DNA of 64,000 bases from Erythrobacter sp. HKB08 (GCF_004114695.1 NZ_CP035310.1:1595501-1659500), one strand, 5' to 3'. Positions 18,321 through 28,339 are shown, numbered from the stretch's first letter. Notes: generated by a model not told the origin, from the sequence alone. Numbers and translations: made by a program.

Positions 18321-19346
18321 ATGGCGGGTACGGTCTGCGTAACGGGCGGCACGGGTTACATTGCGGGCGAGCTGATAAGGCAGCTTCTCGCCAAGGGGTG
18401 GACGGTCCACGCGACCGTTCGCAACAAGGCGAAGAGCGAAGCCAAGCTGCGCGAGCGCGTCGGCAATCCGGGAGAGGACCGTTTCAAGGTTTTCGAAGCC
18501 GAACTGATGAGCGACGAGGGCTGGGCAGAGGCGATGGCCGGTTGCACCCACTGCGCGCATGTCGCCTCGCCGATCGCCGCATCGACCCCGAAAGACGAGG
18601 ACGAGATGATCGTCCCAGCGCGCGAAGGAACCTTGCGCGCATTACGCTTTGCCAAGGAGGCGGGGGTCAAGCGCTTCGTCCAAACGAGCTCAATGGCGGC
18701 AGTCGCCTATGGCCGCAGCGAAAAGGTCTACACCGTCGACGAGCGCGACTGGACCGACATCTCGCACCCGGACGTCTATCCTTACGTCAAATCCAAGACC
18801 ATCGCCGAACGCGCCGCGCGCGATTGGGTGGCGGAGCATGGCGGCGACTTGGAGTTCGTTTCGGTCAATCCCTCGATGGTGCTCGGCCCGGTCGACGATC
18901 CCGATTTCTCGCCCTCGGTCGAGGCGGTGAAGCAATTGCTCAACGGCTCGATGCCGATGGCACCCGATCTCGGCTTCGCCATTGTCGACACGCGCGACTG
19001 CGCCGAGCTGCATCTACGCTGCCTCGAGGAGCCCGATCTCGCGAACGAGCGCTTCCTCGCTTCGGGCCGTTTCATGAAAATGATCGAGGTCGGCGAAGTG
19101 ATCCGCAGGAACCTCCCGCCCGAGCATACGAAGAAAGTGCCGACCAAGGTCATGCCGAACTGGATGGTCTCGGTGCTCAGCCTGTTCAACGCAGGCGTGC
19201 GCTCGATCAAGTCGGAACTCGGCAAGACGCGCGAGACCGATGCGAGCCATGCCAAACAGCGGCTCGGCTGGGAAACCCGCCCGGCGGAAGAAAGCATCAC
19301 CGATTGCGCGAAAAGCCTGATCGAGAAGGGCGTGGTGAAGGTCTGA
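18321..19346 (+). CDS. NAD(P)-dependent epimerase/dehydratase-family (extended SDR) oxidoreductase
   Basis: A 341-residue extended short-chain dehydrogenase. The dinucleotide-binding motif is TGGTGYIAGELI near the N-terminus, and the catalytic Tyr-Lys pair lies in YPYVKSK with an upstream Ser in QTSSMAAVAYG. The sequence resembles the dihydroflavonol-4-reductase/aldehyde reductase branch, which reduces carbonyls on varied substrates; no substrate can be named. ATG 18321 is fixed by a GGGAGAC site. The stop shares one base with the next ATG (TGATG). Confidence 0.88.
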   Translation: MAGTVCVTGGTGYIAGELIRQLLAKGWTVHATVRNKAKSEAKLRERVGNPGEDRFKVFEAELMSDEGWAEAMAGCTHCAHVASPIAASTPKDEDEMIVPAREGTLRALRFAKEAGVKRFVQTSSMAAVAYGRSEKVYTVDERDWTDISHPDVYPYVKSKTIAERAARDWVAEHGGDLEFVSVNPSMVLGPVDDPDFSPSVEAVKQLLNGSMPMAPDLGFAIVDTRDCAELHLRCLEEPDLANERFLASGRFMKMIEVGEVIRRNLPPEHTKKVPTKVMPNWMVSVLSLFNAGVRSIKSELGKTRETDASHAKQRLGWETRPAEESITDCAKSLIEKGVVKV

Positions 19347-20068
19347 TGGACGTTTCGGGCAAGACGGTCCTGCTGACCGGCGGCAGCGCCGGCATCGGAC
19401 GCGAACTCGCGCGGCAGCTCAAGGCGAAAGGCGCGAAGGTCATCCTGACGGGCCGCAATGTCGAGCGGCTCGACTTCATGCGTGCCGAGGGTTTCGAGAC
19501 GATCCGGGCGGACCTGTCGAATGCCGATGGCGTCGATGCGCTGGTGCGCGACCTGGGCGAGCGGCCGATCGATGTGCTGATCAACAATGCAGGGCAGGGT
19601 GTCGACCACGATTTCCGCAAGGCCGCGCCCGATGCGAATGCGTCGGACGGCTGCATCTATGCGAACCTCAATGCCCCCGTCCGGCTGATCACGGCGCTGT
19701 TGCCGCGCTTGCGTGAGCGGGGCGAGGCGGCGATCGTCAATGTGACGAGCGGCCTTGCGATCGCGCCGCGTGCCGGAAGCCCGGTCTATTGCGCGACAAA
19801 GGCTGGCCTCCGCAGCTACACGAAGGCCCTGCGCGCGCAGCTCAAGGGCGAGAATATCCATGTGATCGAGGCGCTGCCTCCCGTCGTGGATACGCAGATG
19901 ACCGCCGACCGCGATGGCAACAAGCTTTCGCCGCAGGACTGCGCCAGCCAGATCATGGCGGCGATCGAGGGCAACCGCGACGAGGCGAATGTCGGCATGG
20001 TCAAGATATTGCGCGTGGTGAACTCGATCAGCCCGAAGCTTGCCGAAAGCATCATGCTGCGCTTCTGA
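19346..20068 (+). CDS. short-chain dehydrogenase/reductase (DltE-like)
   Basis: A 240-residue classical SDR: cofactor motif TGGSAGIGRELA at about residues 11-22, NNAG at about 85-88, catalytic Ser in NVTSGLA and Tyr-x-x-x-Lys in YCATKAG. The closest look-alikes are the DltE-type oxidoreductases, whose substrates are mostly unknown. It overlaps the preceding SDR by one base, so the two are made together and may act in one pathway. Confidence 0.88.
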   Translation: MDVSGKTVLLTGGSAGIGRELARQLKAKGAKVILTGRNVERLDFMRAEGFETIRADLSNADGVDALVRDLGERPIDVLINNAGQGVDHDFRKAAPDANASDGCIYANLNAPVRLITALLPRLRERGEAAIVNVTSGLAIAPRAGSPVYCATKAGLRSYTKALRAQLKGENIHVIEALPPVVDTQMTADRDGNKLSPQDCASQIMAAIEGNRDEANVGMVKILRVVNSISPKLAESIMLRF

Positions 20069-20088
20069 GGGCAGTGCGCTTTCCTCGC

Positions 20089-20117
20089 TTGACGCTTTGC
20101 AACTGCGCTGGCTAACC
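20089..20117 (+). promoter_or_regulatory. candidate sigma70-type promoter for pccB
   Basis: TTGACG at 20089-20094, a 17-bp spacer, then CTAACC at 20112-20117, 25 bp before the pccB ATG. The spacing is ideal; the -10 is a weak match. Confidence 0.4.
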
Positions 20118-20142
20118 GCTTGCCGGAAAACAGGGAGAGCGC

Positions 20143-21675
20143 ATGTCCGCCAATATCGCCGAAATGGAACGCCGCCGTGAAGCCGCCCGCATGGGTGGTG
20201 GACAGAAGCGGATCGACGCGCAGCATGCCAAGGGCAAGCTGACCGCGCGCGAACGGCTCGAAGTGCTGCTCGACGAGGACAGCTTCGAAGAGCTCGACAC
20301 CTATGTCGAACACGATTGCGTCGATTTCGGGATGCAGGACCAGAAGATCCCGGGCGACGGCGTGGTCACCGGATCGGGCACGATCAACGGCCGCCTCGTC
20401 TATGTATTCAGCCAGGACTTCACCGTCTTCGGCGGCTCGCTGTCGAAGCGCCACGCGGAGAAGATCTGCAAGGTGATGGACACTGCGATGAAGGTCGGCG
20501 CACCGGTCATCGGCCTCAACGATTCCGGTGGCGCGCGCATCCAGGAAGGCGTCGCATCGCTCGGCGGCTATGCCGAGGTGTTCCAGCGCAACGTGCTCGC
20601 CAGCGGCGTCGTGCCGCAGATCAGCGTCATCATGGGCCCGTGCGCGGGCGGTGCGGTCTACTCGCCGGCCATGACCGACTTCATCTTCATGGTCGAAGAC
20701 AGCTCCTACATGTTCGTCACCGGCCCGGACGTGGTGAAGACGGTGACCAACGAAGTCGTCACGCAGGAAGAGCTTGGCGGGGCGAAAACGCACACCACCA
20801 AGACCTCGGTCGCCGACGTCGCCTTCGAGAACGATATCGAGGCGCTGCTCGCGACGCGCAATTTCTTCGACTACCTGCCTCTCTCCAACCGCGAGGAAGT
20901 GCCCGAGCGTCCGACCGCCGATCCGTGGGACCGCGAGGACCATTCGCTCGACACGCTGATCCCGGCGAATGCCAACCAGCCTTACGACATGCACGAAGTC
21001 ATCCGTAAGGTGGTGGACGAGGGCGACTTCTTCGAAGTCCAGCCGAACCACGCGGCGAACATCATATGCGGCTTCGGCCGGGTGGAGGGGCGCACCGTGG
21101 GTGTCGTCGCCAACCAGCCGATGGTGCTGGCCGGCGTGCTCGACATCAACAGCTCCAAGAAGGCCGCGCGTTTCGTGCGGTTCTGCGACGCATTCGAGAT
21201 TCCGATCCTGACGCTCGTCGACGTGCCCGGCTTCCTTCCCGGCACCGACCAGGAGCACAATGGCATCATCAAGCACGGCGCGAAGCTGCTGTTCGCCTAT
21301 GCCGAGGCGACCGTGCCCAAGATCACCGTGATCACCCGCAAGGCCTATGGCGGCGCCTACGACGTGATGGCCTCGAAGCATTTGCGCGGCGACTTGAACT
21401 ACGCCTGGCCCACCGCCGAGATCGCGGTGATGGGCGCCAAGGGCGCGGTCGAGATCATCTTCCGCCAGGACCGCGACGATCCCGACAAGATCGCCGAGAA
21501 AACGAAGGAATACGAAGACCGCTTCGCCAACCCCTTCGTGGCGGCGCAGCGCGGCTATATCGACGAGGTGATCTACCCGCACTCGACGCGCAAGCGGATC
21601 GCGCTGGGGCTTAGGAAGTTGCGCACGAAGCAGCTCGAGAACCCGTGGAAGAAGCACGACAACATTCCGTTGTGA
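20143..21675 (+). CDS. pccB: propionyl-CoA carboxylase beta (carboxyltransferase) subunit
   Basis: A 510-residue carboxyltransferase subunit that moves CO2 from carboxybiotin on PccA to propionyl-CoA, forming (S)-methylmalonyl-CoA. Both crotonase-like halves are visible, with acyl-CoA and biotin pockets around [23 protein letters not shown], and in the C-half [10 protein letters not shown] and [20 protein letters not shown] site precedes the ATG. The partners mce, mutase and pccA lie downstream on the same strand within 11 kb. Confidence 0.95.
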   Translation: MSANIAEMERRREAARMGGGQKRIDAQHAKGKLTARERLEVLLDEDSFEELDTYVEHDCVDFGMQDQKIPGDGVVTGSGTINGRLVYVFSQDFTVFGGSLSKRHAEKICKVMDTAMKVGAPVIGLNDSGGARIQEGVASLGGYAEVFQRNVLASGVVPQISVIMGPCAGGAVYSPAMTDFIFMVEDSSYMFVTGPDVVKTVTNEVVTQEELGGAKTHTTKTSVADVAFENDIEALLATRNFFDYLPLSNREEVPERPTADPWDREDHSLDTLIPANANQPYDMHEVIRKVVDEGDFFEVQPNHAANIICGFGRVEGRTVGVVANQPMVLAGVLDINSSKKAARFVRFCDAFEIPILTLVDVPGFLPGTDQEHNGIIKHGAKLLFAYAEATVPKITVITRKAYGGAYDVMASKHLRGDLNYAWPTAEIAVMGAKGAVEIIFRQDRDDPDKIAEKTKEYEDRFANPFVAAQRGYIDEVIYPHSTRKRIALGLRKLRTKQLENPWKKHDNIPL

Positions 21676-21683
21676 GGTGATTG

Positions 21684-22001
21684 ATGAACTGCCGGCATTG
21701 CGAAACCGAGTTAGATGAAGCGGCCAAGTTCTGCAGTGAGTGCGGAAGGAAAGTCATCGCTGGAACTCCAGCCAGCCGACGTGAGGCACTTGCGAAACAT
21801 GCTCGGTCTGTTCTTGACGAAGGTCGGGTCGCCGCAGGCGATGGTATCGAGCTCGCAAAAGAGGGAATCAAGACACCGACAGGGAAAAGCGTTGCCGCTT
21901 GTGCTGCGATTGGAGCAGCAGCCGGGGCTGCAATCCCTCTTGTTGGAACGGTCACTGGTGCAGGTATTGGCGCCTTCATTGGCCTAGTCAGGAAGCTTTG
22001 A
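21684..22001 (+). CDS. zinc-ribbon protein with glycine-zipper membrane segment
   Basis: A 105-residue protein: an N-terminal four-cysteine zinc ribbon (CRHCE ... CSECGRK, residues 3-22), a polar linker, then a hydrophobic Gly/Ala-rich segment (about residues 70-102, ACAAIGAAAGAAIPLVGTV) typical of glycine-zipper membrane helices. Codon use differs from its neighbours, with GGA, ACA, CTT, CGA and AGG appearing and G/C at third positions falling. It sits 8 bp after pccB and ends 1 bp before mce. Its role is unknown; no link to propionate metabolism is evident. Confidence 0.78.
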   Translation: MNCRHCETELDEAAKFCSECGRKVIAGTPASRREALAKHARSVLDEGRVAAGDGIELAKEGIKTPTGKSVAACAAIGAAAGAAIPLVGTVTGAGIGAFIGLVRKL

Positions 22002-22002
22002 A

Positions 22003-22452
22003 ATGAAACTAGGCCGTCTCAACCACATCGGCGTCGCTACGCCTTCGATCGAGGAATCGATCCGCTATTACCGTGACGTCATGGGCGCCACTCGCTTCCA
22101 CAAGCCCTTCGATCTCGAGGCGCAGGGGGTGAAGGTCTGCTTCGTCGATACGCCGGGTGAGAATGGCACCAATGGCACGCAGATCGAGCTGATCGAGCCG
22201 CTCGGTCCGGAAAGCCCGATCAACAATTTTCTCGAGAAGAACCCGTCGGGCGGGCAGCACCATGTCTGCTATGAAGTCGAGGATATCGAGGAGGCGCGCA
22301 AGTGGTTCGAGGACATGGGCAAGCGCATCCTCGGCCCCACGCGCATCGGCGCGCATGGCACGCCGATCTTCTTCCTCCACCCGAAGGACATGATGGGCCA
22401 GCTGACCGAGATTATGGAAACGCCGAAGGAAGGCTCCCACTGGTCGAACTGA
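22003..22452 (+). CDS. mce: methylmalonyl-CoA epimerase
   Basis: A 149-residue VOC/glyoxalase-fold metalloenzyme that converts (S)- to (R)-methylmalonyl-CoA, the step between PccAB and the mutase. The N-terminal NHIGVATPSIEESIRYY provides the first metal His; QHHVCYEVEDIE in the second half gives another, with a Glu near the C-terminus (QLTEIME). Length and motifs match the family. It stands between pccB and the mutase gene, supporting the call. Confidence 0.93.
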   Translation: MKLGRLNHIGVATPSIEESIRYYRDVMGATRFHKPFDLEAQGVKVCFVDTPGENGTNGTQIELIEPLGPESPINNFLEKNPSGGQHHVCYEVEDIEEARKWFEDMGKRILGPTRIGAHGTPIFFLHPKDMMGQLTEIMETPKEGSHWSN

Positions 22453-22476
22453 CCGGTCCGGGGAGGGGAGAAAAAC

Positions 22477-23088
22477 TTGCTGTTCTACGATAGCCCGAAC
22501 CCGGCGCCCAATCCGCGCCGCGTCCGCATTTTCGCAGCCGAGAAGGGCATCGAGCTTCCGAGCCGCGAAGTCTCCATTCCCAAGCGCGAGCAGAAGGCGC
22601 CCGAATTTCTCGCCAAGAACCCGCGCGGGCAGACTCCGGCGCTCGAACTCGACGACGGTACGGTGATTGCGGAGAGCGTCGCGATCATGCGCTATCTCGA
22701 AGCCGAGCACCCCGAGCCGCCGCTGTTCGGGACTTCGGCGAAGGACATCGCCGAAATCGAGATGTGGTCGCGCCGGGTCGAAATGATCCTCATGCCGCCG
22801 GTCGGCGCGGTCTGGGTTCACACCCATCCGTTCACTGCCGCGCTGCCCGGTCGCAATGCCGAGTGGGGCGAGGCGAACCGGCCGCGGGTGGCAGAGGCGA
22901 TGCGCTTCTTCGACCAGTCTCTCGCCGATCGCGAGTACCTCGCCGGCGATGCGTTCAGCGCTGCCGACATCCTGCTGCTGACGACCGTCGATTTCGCCGG
23001 TTTCGTCGGGCTGGAGATGCCGGAGGAATGCGAAGCACTGGCAGCCTGGCACGATCGAGTCTCGGCTCGTCCCAGCGCCTCGGCCTGA
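22477..23088 (+). CDS. glutathione S-transferase
   Basis: A 203-residue GST: thioredoxin-like N-terminal domain (LFYDSPNPAPNPRRVRIF, with the cis-Pro/glutathione loop GQTPALELDDG and ESVAIMRYLE) and an all-helical C-terminal domain with SAADILLLT. Ser, Asn or Tyr near the N-terminus could activate glutathione; no Cys is present there. The start is TTG at 22477, with a strong GGGAGGGGAG site 6 nt upstream and no better ATG. The substrate is unknown. Confidence 0.88.
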   Translation: MLFYDSPNPAPNPRRVRIFAAEKGIELPSREVSIPKREQKAPEFLAKNPRGQTPALELDDGTVIAESVAIMRYLEAEHPEPPLFGTSAKDIAEIEMWSRRVEMILMPPVGAVWVHTHPFTAALPGRNAEWGEANRPRVAEAMRFFDQSLADREYLAGDAFSAADILLLTTVDFAGFVGLEMPEECEALAAWHDRVSARPSASA

Positions 23089-23177
23089 GCTTTCGACGCA
23101 GCGCGCCGTAGCGGACTTGCTAAGCGCCCCCGCACGGGTCTAGTCCGTTTCCAAACAAAACCTTTGGGGAGAGCCTC

Positions 23178-23963
23178 GTGAGCTACGAAACGATCATCGT
23201 CGAAAAGGACGGCCCGCTTACCACCATCACGCTCAATCGCCCGGATCGCCTCAACGCGATGCCGCCTCAGATGGCGGACGAGCTTGGCTCGGCGTTCTAC
23301 GACCTTGGCGATAGCCGTGCGGTTCTCATCACCGGTGCGGGCAAGGGCTTCTGCTCTGGCGCCGATCTTGCTGCGCGCGGCGAACGCAGCGCGCTCGAGG
23401 CGAAGGGCGGCAGCCACCGCGCCTTGCAGAACCACTACAACCCCGCCGTCAGCATGGTGCTTCGCGCGCCGGTCCCGGTGATCTGCGCAGTCAACGGCCC
23501 TGCCGCAGGCGTCGGCTGTTCGCTCGCGCTGGCGGGCGACTTCGTGCTCGCGGGCAAGAGCGCCTATTTCCTGCAGGCTTTCGTCAACATCGGCCTCGTT
23601 CCCGATGGCGGCTCGACCTGGCTGCTCGCGCGCACCATCGGCCGGGCACGCGCGACCCGCATGATGATGCTGGGCGAGAAGATCGGCGCCGAGCAGGCGG
23701 AGGACTGGGGCCTCATCTACAAGGCGGTCGACGACGATGCGCTGATGAGCGAGGCGAAGGCGCTGGCAGAAAAGCTTGCGAACGGCCCGACCCTCGCGCT
23801 TGCGACGATGAAGCGCAACATCGCGACCGCAATGGACGGCAGCCTCACCGACGTGTTCCTTGCCGAGGCCGAGGGCCAGCAGAAGGCCGGTGCGAGCGCC
23901 GATGCGATGGAAGGCGGCATGGCTTTCCTCCAGAAGCGCAAGCCCGAGTTCAAGGGACAGTAA
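23178..23963 (+). CDS. enoyl-CoA hydratase/isomerase-family protein (PaaG-like)
   Basis: A 261-residue crotonase-fold protein. The oxyanion-hole strands are GFCSGADLAARG and NGPAAGVGCSLALAGD. In the active-site segment FLQAFVNIGLVPDGGSTW, the first hydratase Glu is replaced and the second aligns with Asp of LVPDGG, the arrangement in PaaG-type isomerases and not in hydratases. It probably isomerises an acyl-CoA double bond or an epoxyphenylacetyl-CoA-like ring; the rest of a phenylacetate pathway is absent here. Starts at GTG 23178 with a GGGGAGAG site upstream. Confidence 0.88.
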   Translation: MSYETIIVEKDGPLTTITLNRPDRLNAMPPQMADELGSAFYDLGDSRAVLITGAGKGFCSGADLAARGERSALEAKGGSHRALQNHYNPAVSMVLRAPVPVICAVNGPAAGVGCSLALAGDFVLAGKSAYFLQAFVNIGLVPDGGSTWLLARTIGRARATRMMMLGEKIGAEQAEDWGLIYKAVDDDALMSEAKALAEKLANGPTLALATMKRNIATAMDGSLTDVFLAEAEGQQKAGASADAMEGGMAFLQKRKPEFKGQ

Positions 23964-23971
23964 GGCGAATG

Positions 23972-24050
23972 GTCATCCCTGCGAAAGCAGGGATCCAGGG
24001 TCGCAGGCTCTCCCTCCGATTTCTCTCGATTCCCGCTTTCGCGGGAACGA
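23972..24050. repeat. pair of inverted REP-like palindromes (REPIN)
   Basis: Two short hairpins in opposite orientation between the hydratase-family gene and the mutase gene: ATCCCTGCGAAAGCAGGGAT (23975-23994) and TTCCCGCTTTCGCGGGAA (24030-24047). Reversing the second gives a copy of the first with the same GCGAAAGC core. This form is common as dispersed intergenic repeats in proteobacteria and is typically spread by RAYT-type transposases; no RAYT gene is in the window. Confidence 0.75.
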
Positions 24051-24072
24051 CGATTCTTGTTAGAGGCGCGGC

Positions 24073-26226
24073 ATGACCGACAAACCAAGCTACGACGACT
24101 GGAAAGCCCGCGCCGAGAAAGAGGTGAAGGGCCGTGACCTCACGTGGTCGACGCCCGAGGGCTTCGACATCAAGCCGCTTTACACGAGTGCGGACACCGA
24201 GGGGATGGACCCCGGCGCTCCGGGCTTCGCGCCGTTCACGCGCGGCCCGTACGCCTCGATGTACACCGGTCGTCCGTGGACGATCCGCCAATACGCGGGC
24301 TTCTCGACCGCCGAGGAATCGAACGCGTTCTATCGCCGCAACCTCGCGATGGGACAGAAGGGCCTGTCGGTCGCCTTCGACCTCGCGACCCACCGCGGCT
24401 ACGACAGCGACCATCCGCGCGTGGTCGGCGATGTCGGCAAGGCGGGCGTCGCGATCGACACCGTGCGCGACATGGAAATCCTGTTCGACCAGATCCCGCT
24501 CGATGAAATGAGCGTGTCGATGACCATGAACGGCGCGGTCATTCCGGTGATGGCGTTCTACATCGTCGCGGCCGAACGGCAGGGGGTGAGCGCGGACAAG
24601 CTCGCCGGGACCATCCAGAACGACATCCTCAAGGAGTTCATGGTCCGCAACACCTACATCTATCCGCCCGAGCCGAGCATGCGGATCGTCTCGGACATCA
24701 TCGCCTACACCAGCGATAACATGCCGAAATTCAACAGCATTTCGATTTCCGGCTATCACATGCACGAAGCCGGCGCGACGGCTGTGCAGGAACTCGCCTT
24801 CACCATCGCGGACGGCAAGGAATACGCCAAGCGCGCGATCGAAACCGGGCTCGACCTCGACAAGTTCGCACCGCGCCTGTCGTTCTTCTTCGGCATCGGG
24901 ATGAACTTCTTCATGGAAGTCGCCAAGCTGCGCGCCGCGCGTACGTTGTGGCACGACGTGATGGACGGGCTGGGCGCCGAAAATCCCAAGTCGAAAATGC
25001 TGCGCACCCACTGCCAGACGAGCGGTGTCTCGCTGCAGGAGCAGGATCCCTACAACAACGTCATCCGCACTACGATCGAGGCGATGGCAGCGGTGCTGGG
25101 CGGTACGCAGTCGCTCCACACCAATGCGCTCGACGAGGCGATCGCGCTGCCGACCGATTTCTCCGCCCGCATCGCGCGCAACACGCAGCTAGTGCTCCAG
25201 GAGGAAAGCGGCATCTGCAACGTCGCCGATCCGCTCGGCGGGTCGTATTACGTCGAGAGCCTCACGGCGACTTTGGTCGAGGAGGCCAAGAAGCTGATGG
25301 ACGAGGTCGATGCGGCAGGCGGCATGACCGCCTTCGTCGCGACCGGTAAGCCCAAGGCGCTGATCGAGGAGGCCGCCGCGGTCAAGCAGACCAGCGTCGA
25401 CAAGGGCGAGACGGTGATCGTCGGGGTCAACAAGTACCGCAAGGACGAGGAAGACCCGATCGAGACGCTCGACATTGACAATCACGCAGTGCGCCAGAGC
25501 CAGATTGCGCGCATTGAGCGAGTGCGTTCGGAGCGTGACGAGGCGGCGTGCAAGGCAGCTCTCGATGCTCTCACCGAAGGCGCGAAGGGCGGCGGCAACC
25601 TGCTGGCGCTCGCTGTTGAGGCCGCTCGCCACGATGCGACGCTGGGCGAGATTTCCGCGGCGATGGAAGCGGTCTTCGGTCGCCACGATGCGACGCCCAA
25701 GCCGGTGCGCGGCGTCTACAAGTCGGCTTACGAGTTCGACCGGCGATGGCAGCAGGTGCTCGACGGTGTCGAGGCTGTCGAACGTCGCCTCGGTCGCAAG
25801 CCGAAGATCATGGTCGCCAAGATGGGCCAGGACGGCCACGACCGCGGCGCCAATGTGATTGCCTCCGCCTTTGCCGACATGGGCTTCGACGTGGTGTCCG
25901 GTCCGCTGTTCCAGACGCCGCAGGAAACGCTCGAAATGGCGCTGGAAAACGGCGTCGATGCGATCGGCGCAAGCAGCCTCGCCGCGGGCCACAAGACGCT
26001 CATTCCCGAACTGATCGGCCTGCTGAAAGAGGCCGGGCGGAGCGATATCAAGGTCGTTGCCGGCGGCGTGATCCCGCCGCAGGACTACGATTTCCTGCGC
26101 GATGCCGGGGTGCAGGGCATCTATGGTCCGGGCTCGAACGTGGTCGAATGCGGCGCGGACATGCTCCGCCTGCTCGGCCACAACATGCCCCCCGCCGGAG
26201 ACGAGCTGGACGAGGCGGCAGAGTGA
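24073..26226 (+). CDS. scpA: methylmalonyl-CoA mutase
   Basis: A 717-residue adenosylcobalamin enzyme converting (R)-methylmalonyl-CoA to succinyl-CoA. The N-terminal TIM barrel carries substrate-binding stretches such as [20 protein letters not shown] and [14 protein letters not shown]. The C-terminal B12 domain begins near residue 575 with the DxHxxG motif, cobalt-ligating His589 in GQDGHDRGA. Length matches the single-subunit homodimeric or large-subunit type. It completes PccAB-Mce-Mcm. Its stop overlaps the next GTG by 4 bp. No MeaB-type chaperone gene is in the window. Confidence 0.96.
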   Translation: MTDKPSYDDWKARAEKEVKGRDLTWSTPEGFDIKPLYTSADTEGMDPGAPGFAPFTRGPYASMYTGRPWTIRQYAGFSTAEESNAFYRRNLAMGQKGLSVAFDLATHRGYDSDHPRVVGDVGKAGVAIDTVRDMEILFDQIPLDEMSVSMTMNGAVIPVMAFYIVAAERQGVSADKLAGTIQNDILKEFMVRNTYIYPPEPSMRIVSDIIAYTSDNMPKFNSISISGYHMHEAGATAVQELAFTIADGKEYAKRAIETGLDLDKFAPRLSFFFGIGMNFFMEVAKLRAARTLWHDVMDGLGAENPKSKMLRTHCQTSGVSLQEQDPYNNVIRTTIEAMAAVLGGTQSLHTNALDEAIALPTDFSARIARNTQLVLQEESGICNVADPLGGSYYVESLTATLVEEAKKLMDEVDAAGGMTAFVATGKPKALIEEAAAVKQTSVDKGETVIVGVNKYRKDEEDPIETLDIDNHAVRQSQIARIERVRSERDEAACKAALDALTEGAKGGGNLLALAVEAARHDATLGEISAAMEAVFGRHDATPKPVRGVYKSAYEFDRRWQQVLDGVEAVERRLGRKPKIMVAKMGQDGHDRGANVIASAFADMGFDVVSGPLFQTPQETLEMALENGVDAIGASSLAAGHKTLIPELIGLLKEAGRSDIKVVAGGVIPPQDYDFLRDAGVQGIYGPGSNVVECGADMLRLLGHNMPPAGDELDEAAE

Positions 26227-27077
26227 AAACCACCCTGCTGGCTTTCGCCGCAGCCTTGAGTATCGCGGCTCCCACCCTTGCGCATGAGAGCCAGCTTGAA
26301 CCGCTGACCATCGGCACGTCGCATATCGTTTCGACACATGGCGAAGAGCGCCGGATCAACGTCGTGCTCCCCTCGGACTACGAGGAGGGAGAGGCGAAAT
26401 ACCCGCTGGTCATCGTGCTCGATGGCGGGACCGGGCAGGACCTCTTCCTCGCCCTCGGTATCGCAAGGTGGAACGAGCTGTGGGGCCGCAGCGAGCAGGC
26501 AATCGTCGTCGGAGTAGAGACCGTCGACCGCCAGCGCGAGCTTCTTCCGCCAACCGCCGATGCTGCCGAGCAGGAGCGTTATCCGACCGCAGGTGAGGTC
26601 GACGCATTCCGGGGCTGGCTGATCGGCGAGATCGTGCCGATGCTGCGCGAAACCTATCGCCACGACGGGCGTGCGTATCTCGTCGGCGAAAGCGCTGCCG
26701 GTCACTTCGTTGCCGAAACATGGGCACACCAGCCCGGCGCATTCGACGGCTACGCCGCGCTGTCCCCCAGCTTCCAGTGGGACGGGCAACGCCTTTCCCG
26801 CGAGTTTGAAGCTATGGGCGCGCAGGAACGTCCGCCGATCTTCGTATCGCTGGCCGATGAGGGCGGGGCGACCGAGGAAGGGGCATTACGCTTCGTTTCG
26901 GCGGCCGGTCCTTCCCTCTGCTTCGCGGACCGCCGCGAAAGCCACGTGCGCCACTCCAACACTCTGCACCAATTGCTTCCCGAAGCACTCCAGTTCCTGA
27001 TGCCGACCGAAGCCGACTGGCTCGAAGAGTTCGGTTTCACGGTCGAGTGCAAACAAAACGACGGGCCTTCCGAATGA
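26223..27077 (+). CDS. exported alpha/beta-hydrolase (esterase-like)
   Basis: A 284-residue protein with a clear signal peptide (residues 1-20, ending [11 protein letters not shown]), so periplasmic or secreted. The alpha/beta-hydrolase nucleophile elbow is GESAAGHF, and a late His in ESHVRHSN is a candidate catalytic base. It recalls the esterase-D/IroE-like group that cleaves acyl or siderophore esters; the substrate is not evident. GTG 26223 overlaps the mutase stop by 4 bp and its stop overlaps the bioB ATG, so it is embedded in the chain. Confidence 0.8.
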   Translation: MKTTLLAFAAALSIAAPTLAHESQLEPLTIGTSHIVSTHGEERRINVVLPSDYEEGEAKYPLVIVLDGGTGQDLFLALGIARWNELWGRSEQAIVVGVETVDRQRELLPPTADAAEQERYPTAGEVDAFRGWLIGEIVPMLRETYRHDGRAYLVGESAAGHFVAETWAHQPGAFDGYAALSPSFQWDGQRLSREFEAMGAQERPPIFVSLADEGGATEEGALRFVSAAGPSLCFADRRESHVRHSNTLHQLLPEALQFLMPTEADWLEEFGFTVECKQNDGPSE

Positions 27078-28099
27078 CCGAAATTCGCACCGACTGGACC
27101 CGCGAGGAGATCGCGGGCCTCTTCGACTTGCCCTTTACCGAGCTGCTGTTCCGTGCAGCGACGGTCCACCGCGAGTTCCATCCGCCCGAGCAGATCCAGC
27201 TGTGCACGCTGCTATCGATCAAGACCGGCGGTTGCCCCGAGGATTGCGGCTATTGCTCGCAGTCGGTGAAGGCCGATAGCGGCGTCGAGGCGACCAAGCT
27301 GATGGAGGTGCAGTCAGTTCTCCAGCGCGCGGCACAGGCCAAGGACCAGGGCTCGCAGCGTTTCTGCATGGGCGCGGCGTGGCGCAATCCGAAGGACCGC
27401 GACATGCCCGCGATCGTCGAGATCGTGAAGGGCGTCTCCGCCATGGGTCTCGAGACCTGCATGACGCTGGGCATGCTGACGCCGAAACAGGCGGAGATGC
27501 TGAAAGAGGCTGGCCTCGATTACTACAACCACAATGTCGATACCGGCCCCGAGTATTACGAACGTGTCATCTCGACTCGCAATTACCAGGACCGCCTCGA
27601 CACGCTGCAGAACGTGCGCGATGCGGGCATCAACGTATGCAGCGGCGGGATCGTGGGGATGGGCGAAACGCGCGAGGATCGTGTCGGCTTCGTCCACACG
27701 CTGGCGACGCTCGAGCGCCATCCCGAAAGCGTGCCGGTCAATGCACTGGTGCCTGTCAAAGGCACGGTGCTGGGCGACATGCTTGCCGATACGCCGCTGG
27801 CCAAGATCGACGACATCGAGTTCGTGCGGACCGTCGCAGTGGCGCGCATCTGCATGCCAATGAGCATGGTGCGCCTGTCCGCAGGCCGTGAAAGCATGAG
27901 CGAGGCGACGCAGGCGCTTTGCTTCATGGCGGGCGCGAACTCGATCTTCACCGGCGACAAGCTGCTCACTGCGCCCAATGCCGGTGACGACAGCGATGCA
28001 GCCCTGTTTGCGAAACTCGGCCTTACCGCATTGGAAGGTGAGGAACCCCTTCGTCGGGAGAAGGGTGGGGCATGCAAGGAGGTCGAACCGGCTCGATGA
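27074..28099 (+). CDS. bioB: biotin synthase
   Basis: A 341-residue radical-SAM enzyme that inserts sulfur into dethiobiotin. The radical-SAM cluster ligands are Cys54, Cys58 and Cys61 in [10 protein letters not shown]; further conserved blocks are [13 protein letters not shown] and [12 protein letters not shown] at 27074 overlaps the preceding stop (ATGA). Its place inside the propionyl-CoA carboxylase gene set is sensible because PccA needs biotin. Other bio genes are not in the window. Confidence 0.95.
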   Translation: MTEIRTDWTREEIAGLFDLPFTELLFRAATVHREFHPPEQIQLCTLLSIKTGGCPEDCGYCSQSVKADSGVEATKLMEVQSVLQRAAQAKDQGSQRFCMGAAWRNPKDRDMPAIVEIVKGVSAMGLETCMTLGMLTPKQAEMLKEAGLDYYNHNVDTGPEYYERVISTRNYQDRLDTLQNVRDAGINVCSGGIVGMGETREDRVGFVHTLATLERHPESVPVNALVPVKGTVLGDMLADTPLAKIDDIEFVRTVAVARICMPMSMVRLSAGRESMSEATQALCFMAGANSIFTGDKLLTAPNAGDDSDAALFAKLGLTALEGEEPLRREKGGACKEVEPAR

Positions 28100-28182
28100 C
28101 GAATAGGCCTATCCTGGTCACTCTCGCCTATTGGGGCGTCGTCGCGATCATCCACCTCAATCGGCGCCGCGCCTCGGAGTAA
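28096..28182 (+). CDS. possible 28-residue membrane peptide after bioB
   Basis: A short frame whose ATG overlaps the bioB stop as ATGA. It encodes 28 residues with a hydrophobic centre ([16 protein letters not shown]) and a basic end (NRRRASE), enough for one membrane helix with the C-terminus inside. The coupling and composition favour a real small membrane protein, but length gives little statistical support and no family is recognised. Confidence 0.4.
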   Translation: MTNRPILVTLAYWGVVAIIHLNRRRASE

Positions 28183-28339
28183 GCGCGCGCGCCGGTGCTG
28201 CGTCCGCCGGAGCATGCCGTTCTCTGGTGCAGCCTCAATGCGGCGCGGGTAATATACTGACACCGTTTGCAAAATCTGGGATCTTCGCGTTACAACCCGC
28301 CATGTCGCTGCGAGCCTGCAGCGCTTCGGGGGTGTCGGC

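Noticed and set aside
23964-24072. Cobalamin riboswitch before the methylmalonyl-CoA mutase gene
   Set aside because: The gap is about 109 bp, is filled by the REP-like palindromes, and shows no B12-box-like sequence.
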